The notes beneath the pieces were generated by a model. The model was not told the origin of the DNA, ran no database searches, and worked only from the letters and a program-made list of their open reading frames with translations. From contig JAHZAW010000047.1 in assembly GCA_019423725.1 (NCBI GenBank), positions 24,865-53,878 on the forward strand: a stretch of DNA of 29,014 nucleotides, given 5' to 3'. Position 1 is the stretch's first letter, and the number at the start of each line of letters is the position of its first letter. Position numbers and translations under genes: made by a program. The stretch is from Clostridiales bacterium (GTDB taxonomy: Bacteria; Bacillota; Clostridia; Lachnospirales; Anaerotignaceae). This document shows positions 21,890-29,014 of this stretch, piece by piece.

Positions 21890-23887
21890 TCAGCTTATTG
21901 AAGAACCATCAGCAAAATCTGACTTGTCCACGGAAGCGATGGAAAGCTCGCCGTTTTCGTCTTCAGCCACAAGTATCATTCCGTAGCTCATCTCACCCAT
22001 CATCTTTCTGGGAGGAAGGTTAGTAAGGACGATTACCTTCTTGCCTACCATTTCTTCAGGTGTGTAGTGGGTAGCTATTCCGGAAAGTATCTGTCTTGTC
22101 TCGTTTCCGATATTTATCTGGTTTTTCAGAAGTTTTTTGGAACCAGGCATCTTTTCTGAAGCAACTACAGTACCTACCTTAAGGCATACTTTATCAAAAT
22201 CATCTATGGTTATCTCGGGTACCTTCTCTTCAGCAGCTTCAGCGGCCTCAGCTTTACATTCAGCCTTTTTCTCCTCAGCCTGTTTTTCCTGGTTTGCCAC
22301 AGAAGCGGCCTGGGTAGCCTTCATGGCAGCCTCAAGTTCAGCTAGCTCTTTTTTCATATCTATCCTGGGGAAGATGACATTTCCCTTTGTGATAGTTACC
22401 TCTGCGGGAAGTTCTCCCCAAGTCTTAGCGCTGTCCCAAACCTTAAGGGCGTCATCCTTAACACCGATCTGTTCCCAGATGAGCTTAGGTGTGTTGGGCA
22501 TGAAAGGCTGGATAAGAACTGATACTATCCTTATGGCTTCTGCCAGGTTGTAAAGAGCATTGGCAAGTTTAGCTCTCTGAGTTTCATCCTTGGCAAGTAT
22601 CCAGGGCTGAGTCTCATCAACATATTTGTTTGCTCTTCTTATGAGTGTCCATATCTCTGTAAGGGCGTCTGAGAAGAGCATCTTGTCCAGAAGTTCATCT
22701 GTCTTTAAAGCAACTGCCTTAGCTGTCTCCTTAAGAGACTCGTCAAATTCAGTGGCTTCTCTTTCAGCGGGAAGTTTTCCGCCGAAATATTTGTCTATCA
22801 TACCGACCGTTCTGGAAACAAGGTTTCCGAGGTCATTGGCTAAGTCTGAGTTTATCCTCTGGATGAGTGCCTCGTTTGTGAAGTTTCCGTCCTGTCCAAA
22901 GGCGATCTCACGGAGAAGGAAATAACGTATGGAGTCAACTCCGTATCTGTCTACGAGGACCTTGGGATCAACGACATTTCCCTTAGATTTAGACATCTTT
23001 CCACCGTCGATGATGAGCCAGCCATGGCCAAATACCTGTTTAGGAAGGGGAAGGTTGAGAGCCATGAGCATTGCGGGCCATATTATAGTATGGAAACGAA
23101 CGATCTCTTTTCCAACGACGTGGATGTCAGCGGGCCAGTATTTCTTGAATTCTGAATCATCATCGGAGCCATATCCAAGGGCGGTGATGTAGTTTGAAAG
23201 GGCGTCTACCCATACATAAACGATGTGTTTATCATCGAATGTAACGGGGATACCCCAGTTGAATGTTGTACGGCTTACGCAGAGGTCCTCAAGACCGGGT
23301 TTGAGGAAGTTGTTGATCATCTCGTTCTGCCTTGTCTGGGGCTGGATAAATTCGGGATGTTCCTCAATATGCTTGATAAGCCTGTCCTGATATTTTGAAA
23401 GCCTGAAGAAGTAGCTTTCCTCTTTAAGTCTTTCTACCTCACGGCCGCAGTCGGGGCATTTTCCGTCCACGAGCTGTACATCGGTATAGAATGACTCACA
23501 GGGAGTACAGTACCATCCTTCGTACTCGCTTTTATATATATCGCCCTGGTCATAGAGCTGTTTGAATATCTTCTGAACTGCCTTTACATGATAGTCATCG
23601 GTCGTACGGATGAACTGGTCATAGGATATATCGAGTTCTTTCCAGAGTTCTTTTACACCGGCTACGATCTTATCAACATACTGTTTGGGAGTAACTCCCT
23701 GTTTTTCGGCGATTCTCTCTATTTTCTGGCCATGTTCGTCGGTTCCTGTAAGGAATTTAACGTCATAGCCTCTAAGTCTTTTATAACGAGCCATGGTATC
23801 AGTGGCAACTGTACAGTAGGAATGACCTATATGGAGTTTGTCACTGGGGTAATAAATTGGCGTAGTTATGTAGAATTTTTCTGCCAT
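21890..23887 (-). CDS. metG: Methionyl-tRNA synthetase
   Basis: Charges tRNA-Met with methionine. 665 residues. The class I signatures are LHIGH (18-22) in the N-terminal Rossmann fold and KMSKS (297-301). A zinc knuckle with four cysteines (C127, C130, C144, C147; CTPC...CPDC) lies in the connective domain. The anticodon-binding helical domain follows, then an Ala/Glu/Lys-rich linker (about 525-560), and a C-terminal tRNA-binding OB-fold domain (about 565-665; VCLKVGTVVASEKMPGSKKLLK, IVLTNLPPRKMMGEMSYGM) as in dimeric bacterial enzymes. AGGAGG lies 8 nt before the ATG. Its promoter region contains two nested inverted repeats; no T-box leader was seen. Confidence 0.97.
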   Translation of the reverse strand: MAEKFYITTPIYYPSDKLHIGHSYCTVATDTMARYKRLRGYDVKFLTGTDEHGQKIERIAEKQGVTPKQYVDKIVAGVKELWKELDISYDQFIRTTDDYHVKAVQKIFKQLYDQGDIYKSEYEGWYCTPCESFYTDVQLVDGKCPDCGREVERLKEESYFFRLSKYQDRLIKHIEEHPEFIQPQTRQNEMINNFLKPGLEDLCVSRTTFNWGIPVTFDDKHIVYVWVDALSNYITALGYGSDDDSEFKKYWPADIHVVGKEIVRFHTIIWPAMLMALNLPLPKQVFGHGWLIIDGGKMSKSKGNVVDPKVLVDRYGVDSIRYFLLREIAFGQDGNFTNEALIQRINSDLANDLGNLVSRTVGMIDKYFGGKLPAEREATEFDESLKETAKAVALKTDELLDKMLFSDALTEIWTLIRRANKYVDETQPWILAKDETQRAKLANALYNLAEAIRIVSVLIQPFMPNTPKLIWEQIGVKDDALKVWDSAKTWGELPAEVTITKGNVIFPRIDMKKELAELEAAMKATQAASVANQEKQAEEKKAECKAEAAEAAEEKVPEITIDDFDKVCLKVGTVVASEKMPGSKKLLKNQINIGNETRQILSGIATHYTPEEMVGKKVIVLTNLPPRKMMGEMSYGMILVAEDENGELSIASVDKSDFADGSSIS

Positions 23888-23914
23888 TTTTGTTTCCTCC
23901 TAAATTTTTCTGAT

Positions 23915-23962
23915 GGATATATTATATCCGTTTTATGATAAAAAATAAAGTATTTATCATAA
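23915..23962 (-). promoter_or_regulatory. metG promoter with nested inverted repeats
   Basis: -10 TATAAT (23921-23926, minus strand) lies inside a 15-nt palindrome (GGATATA-T-TATATCC, 23915-23929). A second repeat with perfect 10-bp arms TTATGATAAA/TTTATCATAA (23933-23942 and 23953-23962) covers the -35 area (TTTATT, 23944-23949). Confidence 0.5.
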
Positions 23963-24021
23963 TTTTGAGGCATATTAAGGAAGAAGGGCCAAATTGGAGC
24001 GTAAACCATATAATTTGAGCA

Positions 24022-24052
24022 TAAAAAAGGGCATATGTTTAACATATGCCCT
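24022..24052 (-). terminator. Intrinsic terminator of the dehydrogenase gene
   Basis: Perfect 12-bp arms (24028-24039 and 24041-24052), one-base centre, followed by six T on the minus strand. It lies 31 nt after the stop. Confidence 0.88.
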
Positions 24053-24082
24053 AAATTATTGATATTGGTATAAATCGAAAGA

Positions 24083-25045
24083 TCAGGCCATTTCAAGAGC
24101 TGCCTGGAAGTTCTTTCTCATGTTCTCGCATGACTGTCCGAAGAGTTTAAGTTCTTCCTCGTTCATCTCAAGTTCAACTACGCCTTCAACGCCGTCACGG
24201 CCGATGATGGCGGGAACACTGGCATAAACGTCCTTCTGGCCGTATTCGCCATGGAGCATTACTGCCACTGTGCATACTTTCTTCTCATCAGCAAAGATGG
24301 TCTTGATTATCTCAACGCAGGAAGCACCGATACCAAATTCTGTTGATCCCTTTCCTTTATAAACGAGCCATCCGCCGTAACGTGCGTCAGCTGCTATCTT
24401 ATCAAGGTCAAGTTTTCCGTATGTATCGGGATATTCCTTCATAAGGCTGTAGAGAGGTTTGCCAAATACTGTAGCGCATGACCAGGGAACCATCTGGCTT
24501 TCACCATGTTCTCCGAGGGCATAGGCATAGATGGATTTCTGATCTACATTGATCTCCCTTGCCAGTGTCTTTCTAAGACGTGCAGAGTCAAGGGTAGTAC
24601 TTGTTGAGATAACTCTCTTTTCAGGATATCCTGTCTTGTACTGGATGTATCTTGCGATAACGTCTGCAGGATTTGAGATGCTTATGATTATTCCTTTGAA
24701 TTTAGAATTTTTGATACCTTCAACGACTGAACCCATGCAGCTGAGGGTAGTTGCCATGGAGCCTACTCTGTCTTCGCCCTTGCTGAGGTCGGGAAGGGGG
24801 CCTGCTGATATAACAGCTATGTCAGCGTCATCAAGGTCACTGTAATCTCCTGCCTTTACATCAACATGATGGGGACAGTAAACAGTTGCGTCCATTGTAT
24901 CTTCTGCCTGAGCGACAGCTTTATCATGATCTATATCGATATAAACTAGTTCTTCACATACGCCCTGAGTTACAAGGCTGAATCCAACGTGGGATCCTAC
25001 ATGTCCGGCACCGATAACTACTACTTTTCTTCTTTCAATGCTCAT
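24083..25045 (-). CDS. L-2-hydroxyacid dehydrogenase of the lactate/malate family
   Basis: 320 residues. NAD-binding motif GAGHVGSHVG (12-21), the acidic end of strand beta-2 (YIDID, 35-39), SISNPAD, the Arg/Asp segment LDSAR (152-156) and the catalytic His180 in LGEHGES are all present, so it is an active-looking member of the family. The substrate-specificity loop, PLPDLSKGEDR (83-93), is two residues longer than in classical L-lactate dehydrogenase and lacks the usual Gln; in that respect and in the segment ARYGGWLVYKGKGSTEFG it resembles L-2-hydroxyisocaproate dehydrogenase. So lactate activity is not assured; branched or longer 2-oxoacids are possible. ATG 25045 has GGAGGT 8 nt upstream; an in-frame ATG at 25060 lies across that site. 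A strong promoter and a possible Rex half-site lie upstream. Confidence 0.85.
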   Translation of the reverse strand: MSIERRKVVVIGAGHVGSHVGFSLVTQGVCEELVYIDIDHDKAVAQAEDTMDATVYCPHHVDVKAGDYSDLDDADIAVISAGPLPDLSKGEDRVGSMATTLSCMGSVVEGIKNSKFKGIIISISNPADVIARYIQYKTGYPEKRVISTSTTLDSARLRKTLAREINVDQKSIYAYALGEHGESQMVPWSCATVFGKPLYSLMKEYPDTYGKLDLDKIAADARYGGWLVYKGKGSTEFGIGASCVEIIKTIFADEKKVCTVAVMLHGEYGQKDVYASVPAIIGRDGVEGVVELEMNEEELKLFGQSCENMRKNFQAALEMA

Positions 25046-25086
25046 AGATTTTACCTCCATTATCTGTCTTTATTTTAATACAAAAT

Positions 25087-25115
25087 ATTATAAATATAAA
25101 TTAATTGTTTTGCAA
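25087..25115 (-). promoter_or_regulatory. Promoter of the dehydrogenase gene
   Basis: On the minus strand: -35 TTGCAA (25110-25115), 17-bp spacer, -10 TATAAT (25087-25092). A Rex-like half-site TTGTTAA lies just upstream (25121-25138 region). Confidence 0.7.
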
Positions 25116-25202
25116 ATAAAAATTCAATAAGTTAACAAAGCGTTGTATGACAAAAAGATAAAAGTAGAATTATGAAACTTTCTGGATTTTATAGTAAAAA
25201 AT

Positions 25203-25240
25203 CCCCCTGAATTTTTTTACCAAATTTTAATTTGCGGGGG
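25203..25240 (-). terminator. Unassigned hairpin with a T-run on the minus strand
   Basis: CCCCC (25203-25207) pairs with GGGGG (25236-25240) around an AT-rich loop with a smaller CAAAT/ATTTG stem; ATTTTTTAC follows on the minus strand. It could be a backup terminator of the aminopeptidase gene or end an unknown short RNA. The region 25139-25415 is otherwise AT-rich and shows no gene. Confidence 0.4.
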
Positions 25241-25415
25241 TTAAAGTTTATTCTGTTTGAAATATATAAAAATGTTTAAATTTAATAAAAATAATTGTGC
25301 AAAAATGGTCCAAATATATAAGAATTGATGGTAAAGTTGTGGTATAAATTGTGAAAAACACATTTTATTTTAAAAAATCAACAATGAAATTGTATCAAAA
25401 TGAGACGCAGAGAAA

Positions 25416-25460
25416 ATACGCCAGAGACTTATTATGGGAGATAATAAGTCTCTGGCGTAT
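25416..25460 (-). terminator. Perfect 20-bp-arm inverted repeat after the aminopeptidase gene
   Basis: Arms 25416-25435 and 25441-25460 are exact reverse complements around GGGAG. On the minus strand TTTTCTCT follows. It begins 12 nt past the stop, so the simplest role is transcription termination and 3' protection. Confidence 0.7.
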
Positions 25461-25472
25461 ATCAGGCTGAAA

Positions 25473-26588
25473 TTATTTCAGGTTTTCAGGGTTCAGGACT
25501 TCAAGTTCAGGAACAACAAATCTTCCGTCTTTTCTTATGAGACGTCCGTCAAAGTATATTTCTCCTCCGCCGTATTCGGGGGTCTGTATAAGGACAAGAT
25601 CCCAGTGGATGGCTGATTTATTTCCGTTATAGGCGTCCTCGTAGCAGTTGCCGGGAGTGAAATGTATGCTTCCCATGATCTTCTCGTCAAAAAGTATGTT
25701 GTTCATGGGTGTTGTGATATAGGGATTAACACCAATGGCGAATTCTCCCACATACCTTGCTCCTTCATCGGTGTTGAATACATCATTGAGCCTCTTGCTG
25801 TCATTTCCGCTGCATTCAACTATCTTTCCATCCTTGAATGTAAGGCTCACATTCTCGAATTTAAAGCTGTTGTATTCAGAAGGAGTATTATAAGTTATCT
25901 TTCCGTTGATGGAATCCCTTACGGGAGCCGTGTATACTTCACCATCGGGAATATTGCAGCTTCCGGCACATTTGATGGCGGGTATGTCCTTTATGGAGAA
26001 GGTTATATCCGTATCCTTTGCCGTAAGACGTACTTTGTCGGTCTTGTTCATAAGCTCCACAAGGGCATCCATTGCCTTTGACATTTTTCCGTAGTCAAGG
26101 TTGCATACATTATAGTAATAGTCCTCAAAGGCTTCAAGGCTCTGGTGTGCGCTCTGTGCCATTGAGGGTGAAGGATAACGGAGAACTACCCATTTTGTCT
26201 TGGGCACCCTTATGTCATGGTGTACGGGGCTTGTATAAAGTCTGTCATACATGGCCAGTTTTTCAGGAGGGACATCGCTCATTTCAGAAATGTTGTCTTC
26301 TCCCCTTACTCCGATGTACGCGTCCATCTGTTTCATCCTCTGGCAGTCACATTCAGCCATTATTTTGAGCTGTTCCTCTGTGATGTTCATAAGGAGCTCC
26401 CTGTCGATGGAATTGGTGGTAAAATTCATAAAAGGCAGACCGCCGGCGTTGTATACTTCCTTGATTATCTGTTTAACAAGGGGAAGCGGGTGTACACCGC
26501 TGCAGCTTATAAGAACTTTTTCTCCCTTCTGTACACGGCAGGAGTAATTAACAAGATTATATGCAAGTTTTTTTATTCTTTCGTCCAT
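25473..26588 (-). CDS. Aminopeptidase, M29 family (AmpS/PepS-like)
   Basis: Cytosolic metallo-aminopeptidase of 371 residues, the typical length of family M29 (about 370-410). It begins MDERIKKLAYNLVNYSCRVQKGEKVLI, the usual N-terminus of the family. The C-terminal metal-binding half shows IPDGEVYTAPVRDSINGKI, VGEFAIGVNPYI, KIMGSIHFTPGNCYED and SAIHWDLVLI with the Glu and His ligands expected for a two-metal centre. M29 enzymes remove N-terminal residues from peptides with broad specificity. ATG 26588 has GGGAGGT 8 nt upstream; the longer frame to 26627 lacks a ribosome site. Monocistronic, with a hairpin terminator downstream. Confidence 0.9.
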   Translation of the reverse strand: MDERIKKLAYNLVNYSCRVQKGEKVLISCSGVHPLPLVKQIIKEVYNAGGLPFMNFTTNSIDRELLMNITEEQLKIMAECDCQRMKQMDAYIGVRGEDNISEMSDVPPEKLAMYDRLYTSPVHHDIRVPKTKWVVLRYPSPSMAQSAHQSLEAFEDYYYNVCNLDYGKMSKAMDALVELMNKTDKVRLTAKDTDITFSIKDIPAIKCAGSCNIPDGEVYTAPVRDSINGKITYNTPSEYNSFKFENVSLTFKDGKIVECSGNDSKRLNDVFNTDEGARYVGEFAIGVNPYITTPMNNILFDEKIMGSIHFTPGNCYEDAYNGNKSAIHWDLVLIQTPEYGGGEIYFDGRLIRKDGRFVVPELEVLNPENLK

Positions 26589-26734
26589 AAAAATACCTCC
26601 CTGATGATATTGATAATATTGTTTCATATCAGTTGAAACAATATTACAACTTTTAATAAGAATTTTGAATATTAATTTGAGAAAAAAATAAAAAAATGTT
26701 AAAATATAATATCATAATTTAGGAAGTGATAAAG

Positions 26735-27082
26735 ATGAGGATAGCAGTCCCTTCGCACAATGGAGATATATATAAAAGCTGTTCAAACAGCAGACAGTTC
26801 ACCATATTTGAGGTGGAGGACGAGAGGGTAGTGAGCATCGAGAGAAGATACTCATTCATCAAAAAGCCCGAAGCCGTCGCAGACCTGCTGGATGAATATA
26901 ATGTCAGCGTTCTCATCTGCAACGATATAGGAAGCAGAACGAGAAAGGCCATAAGGGAACACCATATCGAGCTTATACCCGGTGTGGTCGGCGAGGTCAA
27001 TGATGCCATCGTCCGTTACCTGAGCGGCGAAAAAATAGGCGTGCCTGAGTATATGTATACATGTTTTAATGATGAGGATTAA
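26735..27082 (+). CDS. NifX/NifB-type dinitrogenase cofactor family protein
   Basis: 115 residues of the small alpha/beta fold shared by NifX, NafY and the NifB C-terminus. It begins MRIAVPSHNGDIYKSCSNSRQFTIFEVED, the family start pattern, and has DLLDEYNVSVLICNDIGSRTRKAIREHHIELIPGVVGEVNDAIVRYLSG. Stand-alone members are common in clostridia and methanogens without nitrogenase; their role is likely iron-sulfur or metal-cluster handling but is not established. No nif genes are in the window. ATG 26735 has AGGAAGTG 7 nt upstream; an in-frame GTG at 26726 lies inside that site. Confidence 0.85.
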   Translation: MRIAVPSHNGDIYKSCSNSRQFTIFEVEDERVVSIERRYSFIKKPEAVADLLDEYNVSVLICNDIGSRTRKAIREHHIELIPGVVGEVNDAIVRYLSGEKIGVPEYMYTCFNDED

Positions 27083-27117
27083 AAAACCTGCCGTATTTTA
27101 TACGGCAGGCTTTTTTT
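27081..27117. terminator. Bidirectional terminator between convergent genes
   Basis: Perfect 9-bp stem CCTGCCGTA (27087-27095) / TACGGCAGG (27101-27109), A-run before and T-run after, so it works on both strands. The stop codon of the permease (27116-27118) lies within the T-run. Confidence 0.9.
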
Positions 27118-28006
27118 ATGCCTTTGAGGATGCGTTTTCCACCGAGGAGTAGATATATACTCCACATATGATAACAGCTGCACCGATTATCTGCTGTAAA
27201 TTAGGTATCTCTCTGAAAAATAATATGCCAAGAAGGGTGGCAAACACCGGCTCGCAAAGTTTGACTGCTGACACATAGGCAGGGGTAAGATATTTAAGTG
27301 ACCAGCTTACGATGCTGTGTCCAAGAAGGTTGCAGAATACAGCAAGACCAAGACCGATGAGCACTTCCTTTATGCCGTATCCGGTGATAGGTGTGCCTGT
27401 GGCAAAATCGAGTATCAAAAGCATCACCAGGCAGGAAGGATATGTTATGAGGGTGTAGGCCGATGTGCTTATGTTCCTGCTCCTGGCAAACCTTCCTAAA
27501 AGGGTGTATCCGGCGATAAGTACGGCGGCGCTTAAGGCCAGCATATTTCCAAAAAGGGATGATGTGCCTTCTCCTCCTCCGGCAAGGGCGGTTATGACTC
27601 CTCCGCAGATGGTTATGGCTATGGCAAGTATTCCTTTTTTAGGTATACTTCCGTGCATGAATATGCAGAAACCTATGGCCGCAAATATAACATCGGTATC
27701 CACCAGCACTGTGGAAGATGTTATGGTCGTATGCTTAAGTGACTCGAACCAGAGGGTAAAGTGAAAGGCAAAAAGTATGCCGGCAATGATACCCGCAAAT
27801 ACCTCTTTTTTAGTAAAACGCTTTATTTCCGGCAGGGATCTTTTCAGGGACAGGGGCACCAGTATGGCTACTGTCCAGGCCAGCCTGTAGGTGGCAGTTA
27901 TAAGAGAGGGAGCACTTGAGTATTTAACAAATATGGCCGAAACCGATACCCCAAGTACTCCCAGAAAGAGCAGGATCTTTGGATTTATTTTATTTAAACT
28001 GTTCAT
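27116..28006 (-). CDS. DMT-superfamily permease (EamA family)
   Basis: 296 residues with about ten hydrophobic segments in two EamA repeats (first about 8-130, second about 145-290). Examples: ILLFLGVLGVSVSAIFVKY, VFAGIIAGILFAFHFTLWF, GILAIAITICGGVITALAG, VLIGLGLAVFCNLLGHSIV and IIGAAVIICGVYIYS. The second repeat has the family segment PAYVSAVKLCEPVFATLLGILFFREIP. EamA members export metabolites or amino acids or take up diverse solutes; the substrate is not predictable. ATG 28006 has GAGGT 6 nt upstream; a GTG at 28018 lies in that site. Monocistronic. Confidence 0.9.
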   Translation of the reverse strand: MNSLNKINPKILLFLGVLGVSVSAIFVKYSSAPSLITATYRLAWTVAILVPLSLKRSLPEIKRFTKKEVFAGIIAGILFAFHFTLWFESLKHTTITSSTVLVDTDVIFAAIGFCIFMHGSIPKKGILAIAITICGGVITALAGGGEGTSSLFGNMLALSAAVLIAGYTLLGRFARSRNISTSAYTLITYPSCLVMLLILDFATGTPITGYGIKEVLIGLGLAVFCNLLGHSIVSWSLKYLTPAYVSAVKLCEPVFATLLGILFFREIPNLQQIIGAAVIICGVYIYSSVENASSKA

Positions 28007-28110
28007 ATCGGACCTCACAAAAACACATATTAAAACAAATTATATACGCCCCTTAAATGGGTGTCAATAATTAACCATTTTGTCAAATTTCCTTTTAAAT
28101 GCGGCAGCTA

Positions 28111-28139
28111 TTGACAAGAACGCCTGGTATCAATAAACT
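28111..28139 (+). promoter_or_regulatory. Promoter of the DUF1648-type gene
   Basis: -35 TTGACA (28111-28116, perfect), 17-bp spacer, -10 TAAACT (28134-28139), 18-21 nt before the start codon. Confidence 0.55.
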
Positions 28140-28156
28140 TTAAAAAGGAGGTTTTG

Positions 28157-28759
28157 ATGATGAATAATAGAAATATGACCATACTTACCGGTGTGGTTTG
28201 TCTGCTTCCGGCAGCAGCCGGACTTATAGTATATGGTTCCCTTCCTGCGGAGCTCCCTGTGCAGTGGAGTTTCAGCGGAGAGGCCAACAGCTACGCTCCA
28301 AAATGGTTTGCGGCCTTTGGAATGCCTGTGTTTTTGTTTTTATTTAATATTTTCTGCCACTGGAAGGTAAACAGCGCTGATGCCGAACTCAGTTACCCTG
28401 AAACCGCAAAGGTTTTTATAAAATGGGCAATGCCATTCATATCCGCAGGAATAACATCCTTTTCCCTGGCCTCAGCTTTAGAGGTATCGGCCTGGATGGC
28501 ACTTATCATATCAGTCATATCGGTGGTGCTTGTATTGTTTGGATGTCTTGTATATGAAGGCAATGCCGACGGCATGGGAAACAGGGATTTTCCATGGAGC
28601 AGATCCGTGGGGGCTGCTAAAAAAGCAGGAAAGGTAATGATGGCAGCGGGGATGATCGCTGTGGTAGTATCGGTCATCGGAAAGACTACTGCTGGTCTTG
28701 TTATAATCGTTGTCGGTGTCATAGCAGCTTCTGGTCTGGCAGTCAGGTCAGATTCATAA
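28157..28759 (+). CDS. DUF1648-type membrane protein (SdpI-like N-terminus)
   Basis: About 200 residues with five or six hydrophobic segments. The N-terminal part has the DUF1648 pattern: first membrane helix, then YGSLPAELPVQWSFSGEANSYAPKW, then a second helix (AAFGMPVFLFLFNIF). DUF1648 is shared with SdpI-like immunity/signalling proteins; the C-terminal part (MALIISVISVVLVLFGCLV, VMMAAGMIAVVVSVIGK, GLVIIVVGVIAASGLAV) is hydrophobic but not clearly SdpI. The function is unknown. The start is ATG 28157 or 28160; AAGGAGG ends at 28151, so 28160 has slightly better spacing. Confidence 0.75.
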   Translation: MMNNRNMTILTGVVCLLPAAAGLIVYGSLPAELPVQWSFSGEANSYAPKWFAAFGMPVFLFLFNIFCHWKVNSADAELSYPETAKVFIKWAMPFISAGITSFSLASALEVSAWMALIISVISVVLVLFGCLVYEGNADGMGNRDFPWSRSVGAAKKAGKVMMAAGMIAVVVSVIGKTTAGLVIIVVGVIAASGLAVRSDS

Positions 28760-28770
28760 TTTAAGGATAT

Positions 28771-28845
28771 AAAGAACTTTCTTAAAATTGTCATATGAAC
28801 TTTGCTAAAGGTCATATTCATATTTTAATGAAGGTTCTTTTTGTA
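28771..28845 (+). terminator. Long hairpin terminator after the DUF1648-type gene
   Basis: Outer 11-bp stem AAAGAACTTTC (28771-28781) / GAAGGTTCTTT (28830-28840) with one G-U pair; middle TTAAAAT/ATTTTAA (28782-28788 and 28822-28828); inner ATATGAACTTT/AAAGGTCATAT (28793-28803 and 28807-28817) with one mismatch. A short T-run follows. Unusually long for a terminator (about 70 nt). Confidence 0.6.
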
Positions 28846-28890
28846 TATATCCGGTCTTTTATGGGAATACTCTGCTCAGAGGTGATATTT

Positions 28891-29014
28891 ATGGGCAGAG
28901 CGGTCGGAAAGATATTAGCTTTTGCCGGTATGGCTGCGGTGGCCGCCGGGACCATAGCAGGATATGTATTTTCTGAGCAGGCGATTCCTGGTGTAACGGC
29001 TGAAAACAGCCAGG
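28891..29014 (+). CDS. Unidentified membrane-anchored or secreted protein, 5' part
   Basis: The first 41 codons before the right edge. A short basic start (MGRAVGK) is followed by a hydrophobic segment ILAFAGMAAVAAGTIAGYVF (8-27), then a polar stretch SEQAIPGVTAENSQ. This could be a signal peptide or an N-terminal anchor. ATG 28891 has AGAGGTG 6 nt upstream; an earlier in-frame ATG (28861) has no ribosome site. Too little is visible to name a family. Confidence 0.55.
   Translation, partial: MGRAVGKILAFAGMAAVAAGTIAGYVFSEQAIPGVTAENSQ

Noticed and set aside
23888..24021. T-box or S-box riboswitch before metG
   Set aside because: No T-box sequence, specifier stem, SAM-I core or terminator/antiterminator pair; only short AT-rich inverted repeats.

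Overview
The window looks like a chromosomal housekeeping segment of a low-to-moderate GC anaerobic Firmicute, most likely a clostridial relative (Lachnospiraceae-like). This rests on gene content (rex, long-form hpf, secA with a SEC-C tail, a walRK operon with yycH/yycI-like genes, an L-2-hydroxyacid dehydrogenase, NrdD-type and hybrid-cluster-associated small redox proteins), strong Shine-Dalgarno sites, frequent TTG/GTG starts and AT-rich intergenic DNA with intrinsic terminators. No tRNA, rRNA, insertion sequence, prophage or CRISPR array was seen. The taxonomic guess is inference.

Layout. 1-5067: the 3' end of a DUF1858 gene, an ABC-F ATPase (minus) divergent from rex, a macrodomain protein, then about 700 bp of AT-rich DNA with three head-to-tail DnaA boxes, then hpf. 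5068-10066: secA (frameshifted), prfB (no programmed frameshift) and an RluD-type pseudouridine synthase broken by an in-frame TAA. 10094-15652: the wal operon: response regulator, histidine kinase, a small secreted Ig-like protein, YycH-like and YycI-like proteins. A perfect WalR box in a run of 11-bp-phased half-sites lies inside the operon. 15727-19221: glmM-glmS, the route to UDP-GlcNAc precursors, with its own promoter and a strong terminator. 19251-26588, all minus strand: a 91-residue stand-alone glycyl-radical (NrdD C-terminal-like) protein, a secreted DUF348-G5-3D protein with a structured mRNA leader, tatD, metG, an L-2-hydroxyacid dehydrogenase and an M29 aminopeptidase. 26735-29014: a NifX/NifB-like small protein, a DMT-family permease (minus), a DUF1648-type membrane protein and the start of an unidentified membrane-anchored protein.

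Common themes are cell-envelope homeostasis (WalRK with YycHI, GlmM/GlmS, SecA, the 3D-domain protein), translation (Hpf, RF2, MetRS, RluD-like, ABC-F) and anaerobic redox control (Rex, lactate-family dehydrogenase, glycyl-radical protein).

Most worth a second look: the secA frameshift and the rluD nonsense codon (real lesions or base errors); the DnaA-box cluster; the phased WalR half-sites and a near-consensus WalR box at the promoter of the 3D gene; a three-way-junction RNA leader with two mutually exclusive hairpins upstream of the 3D gene; and the stand-alone glycyl-radical domain.
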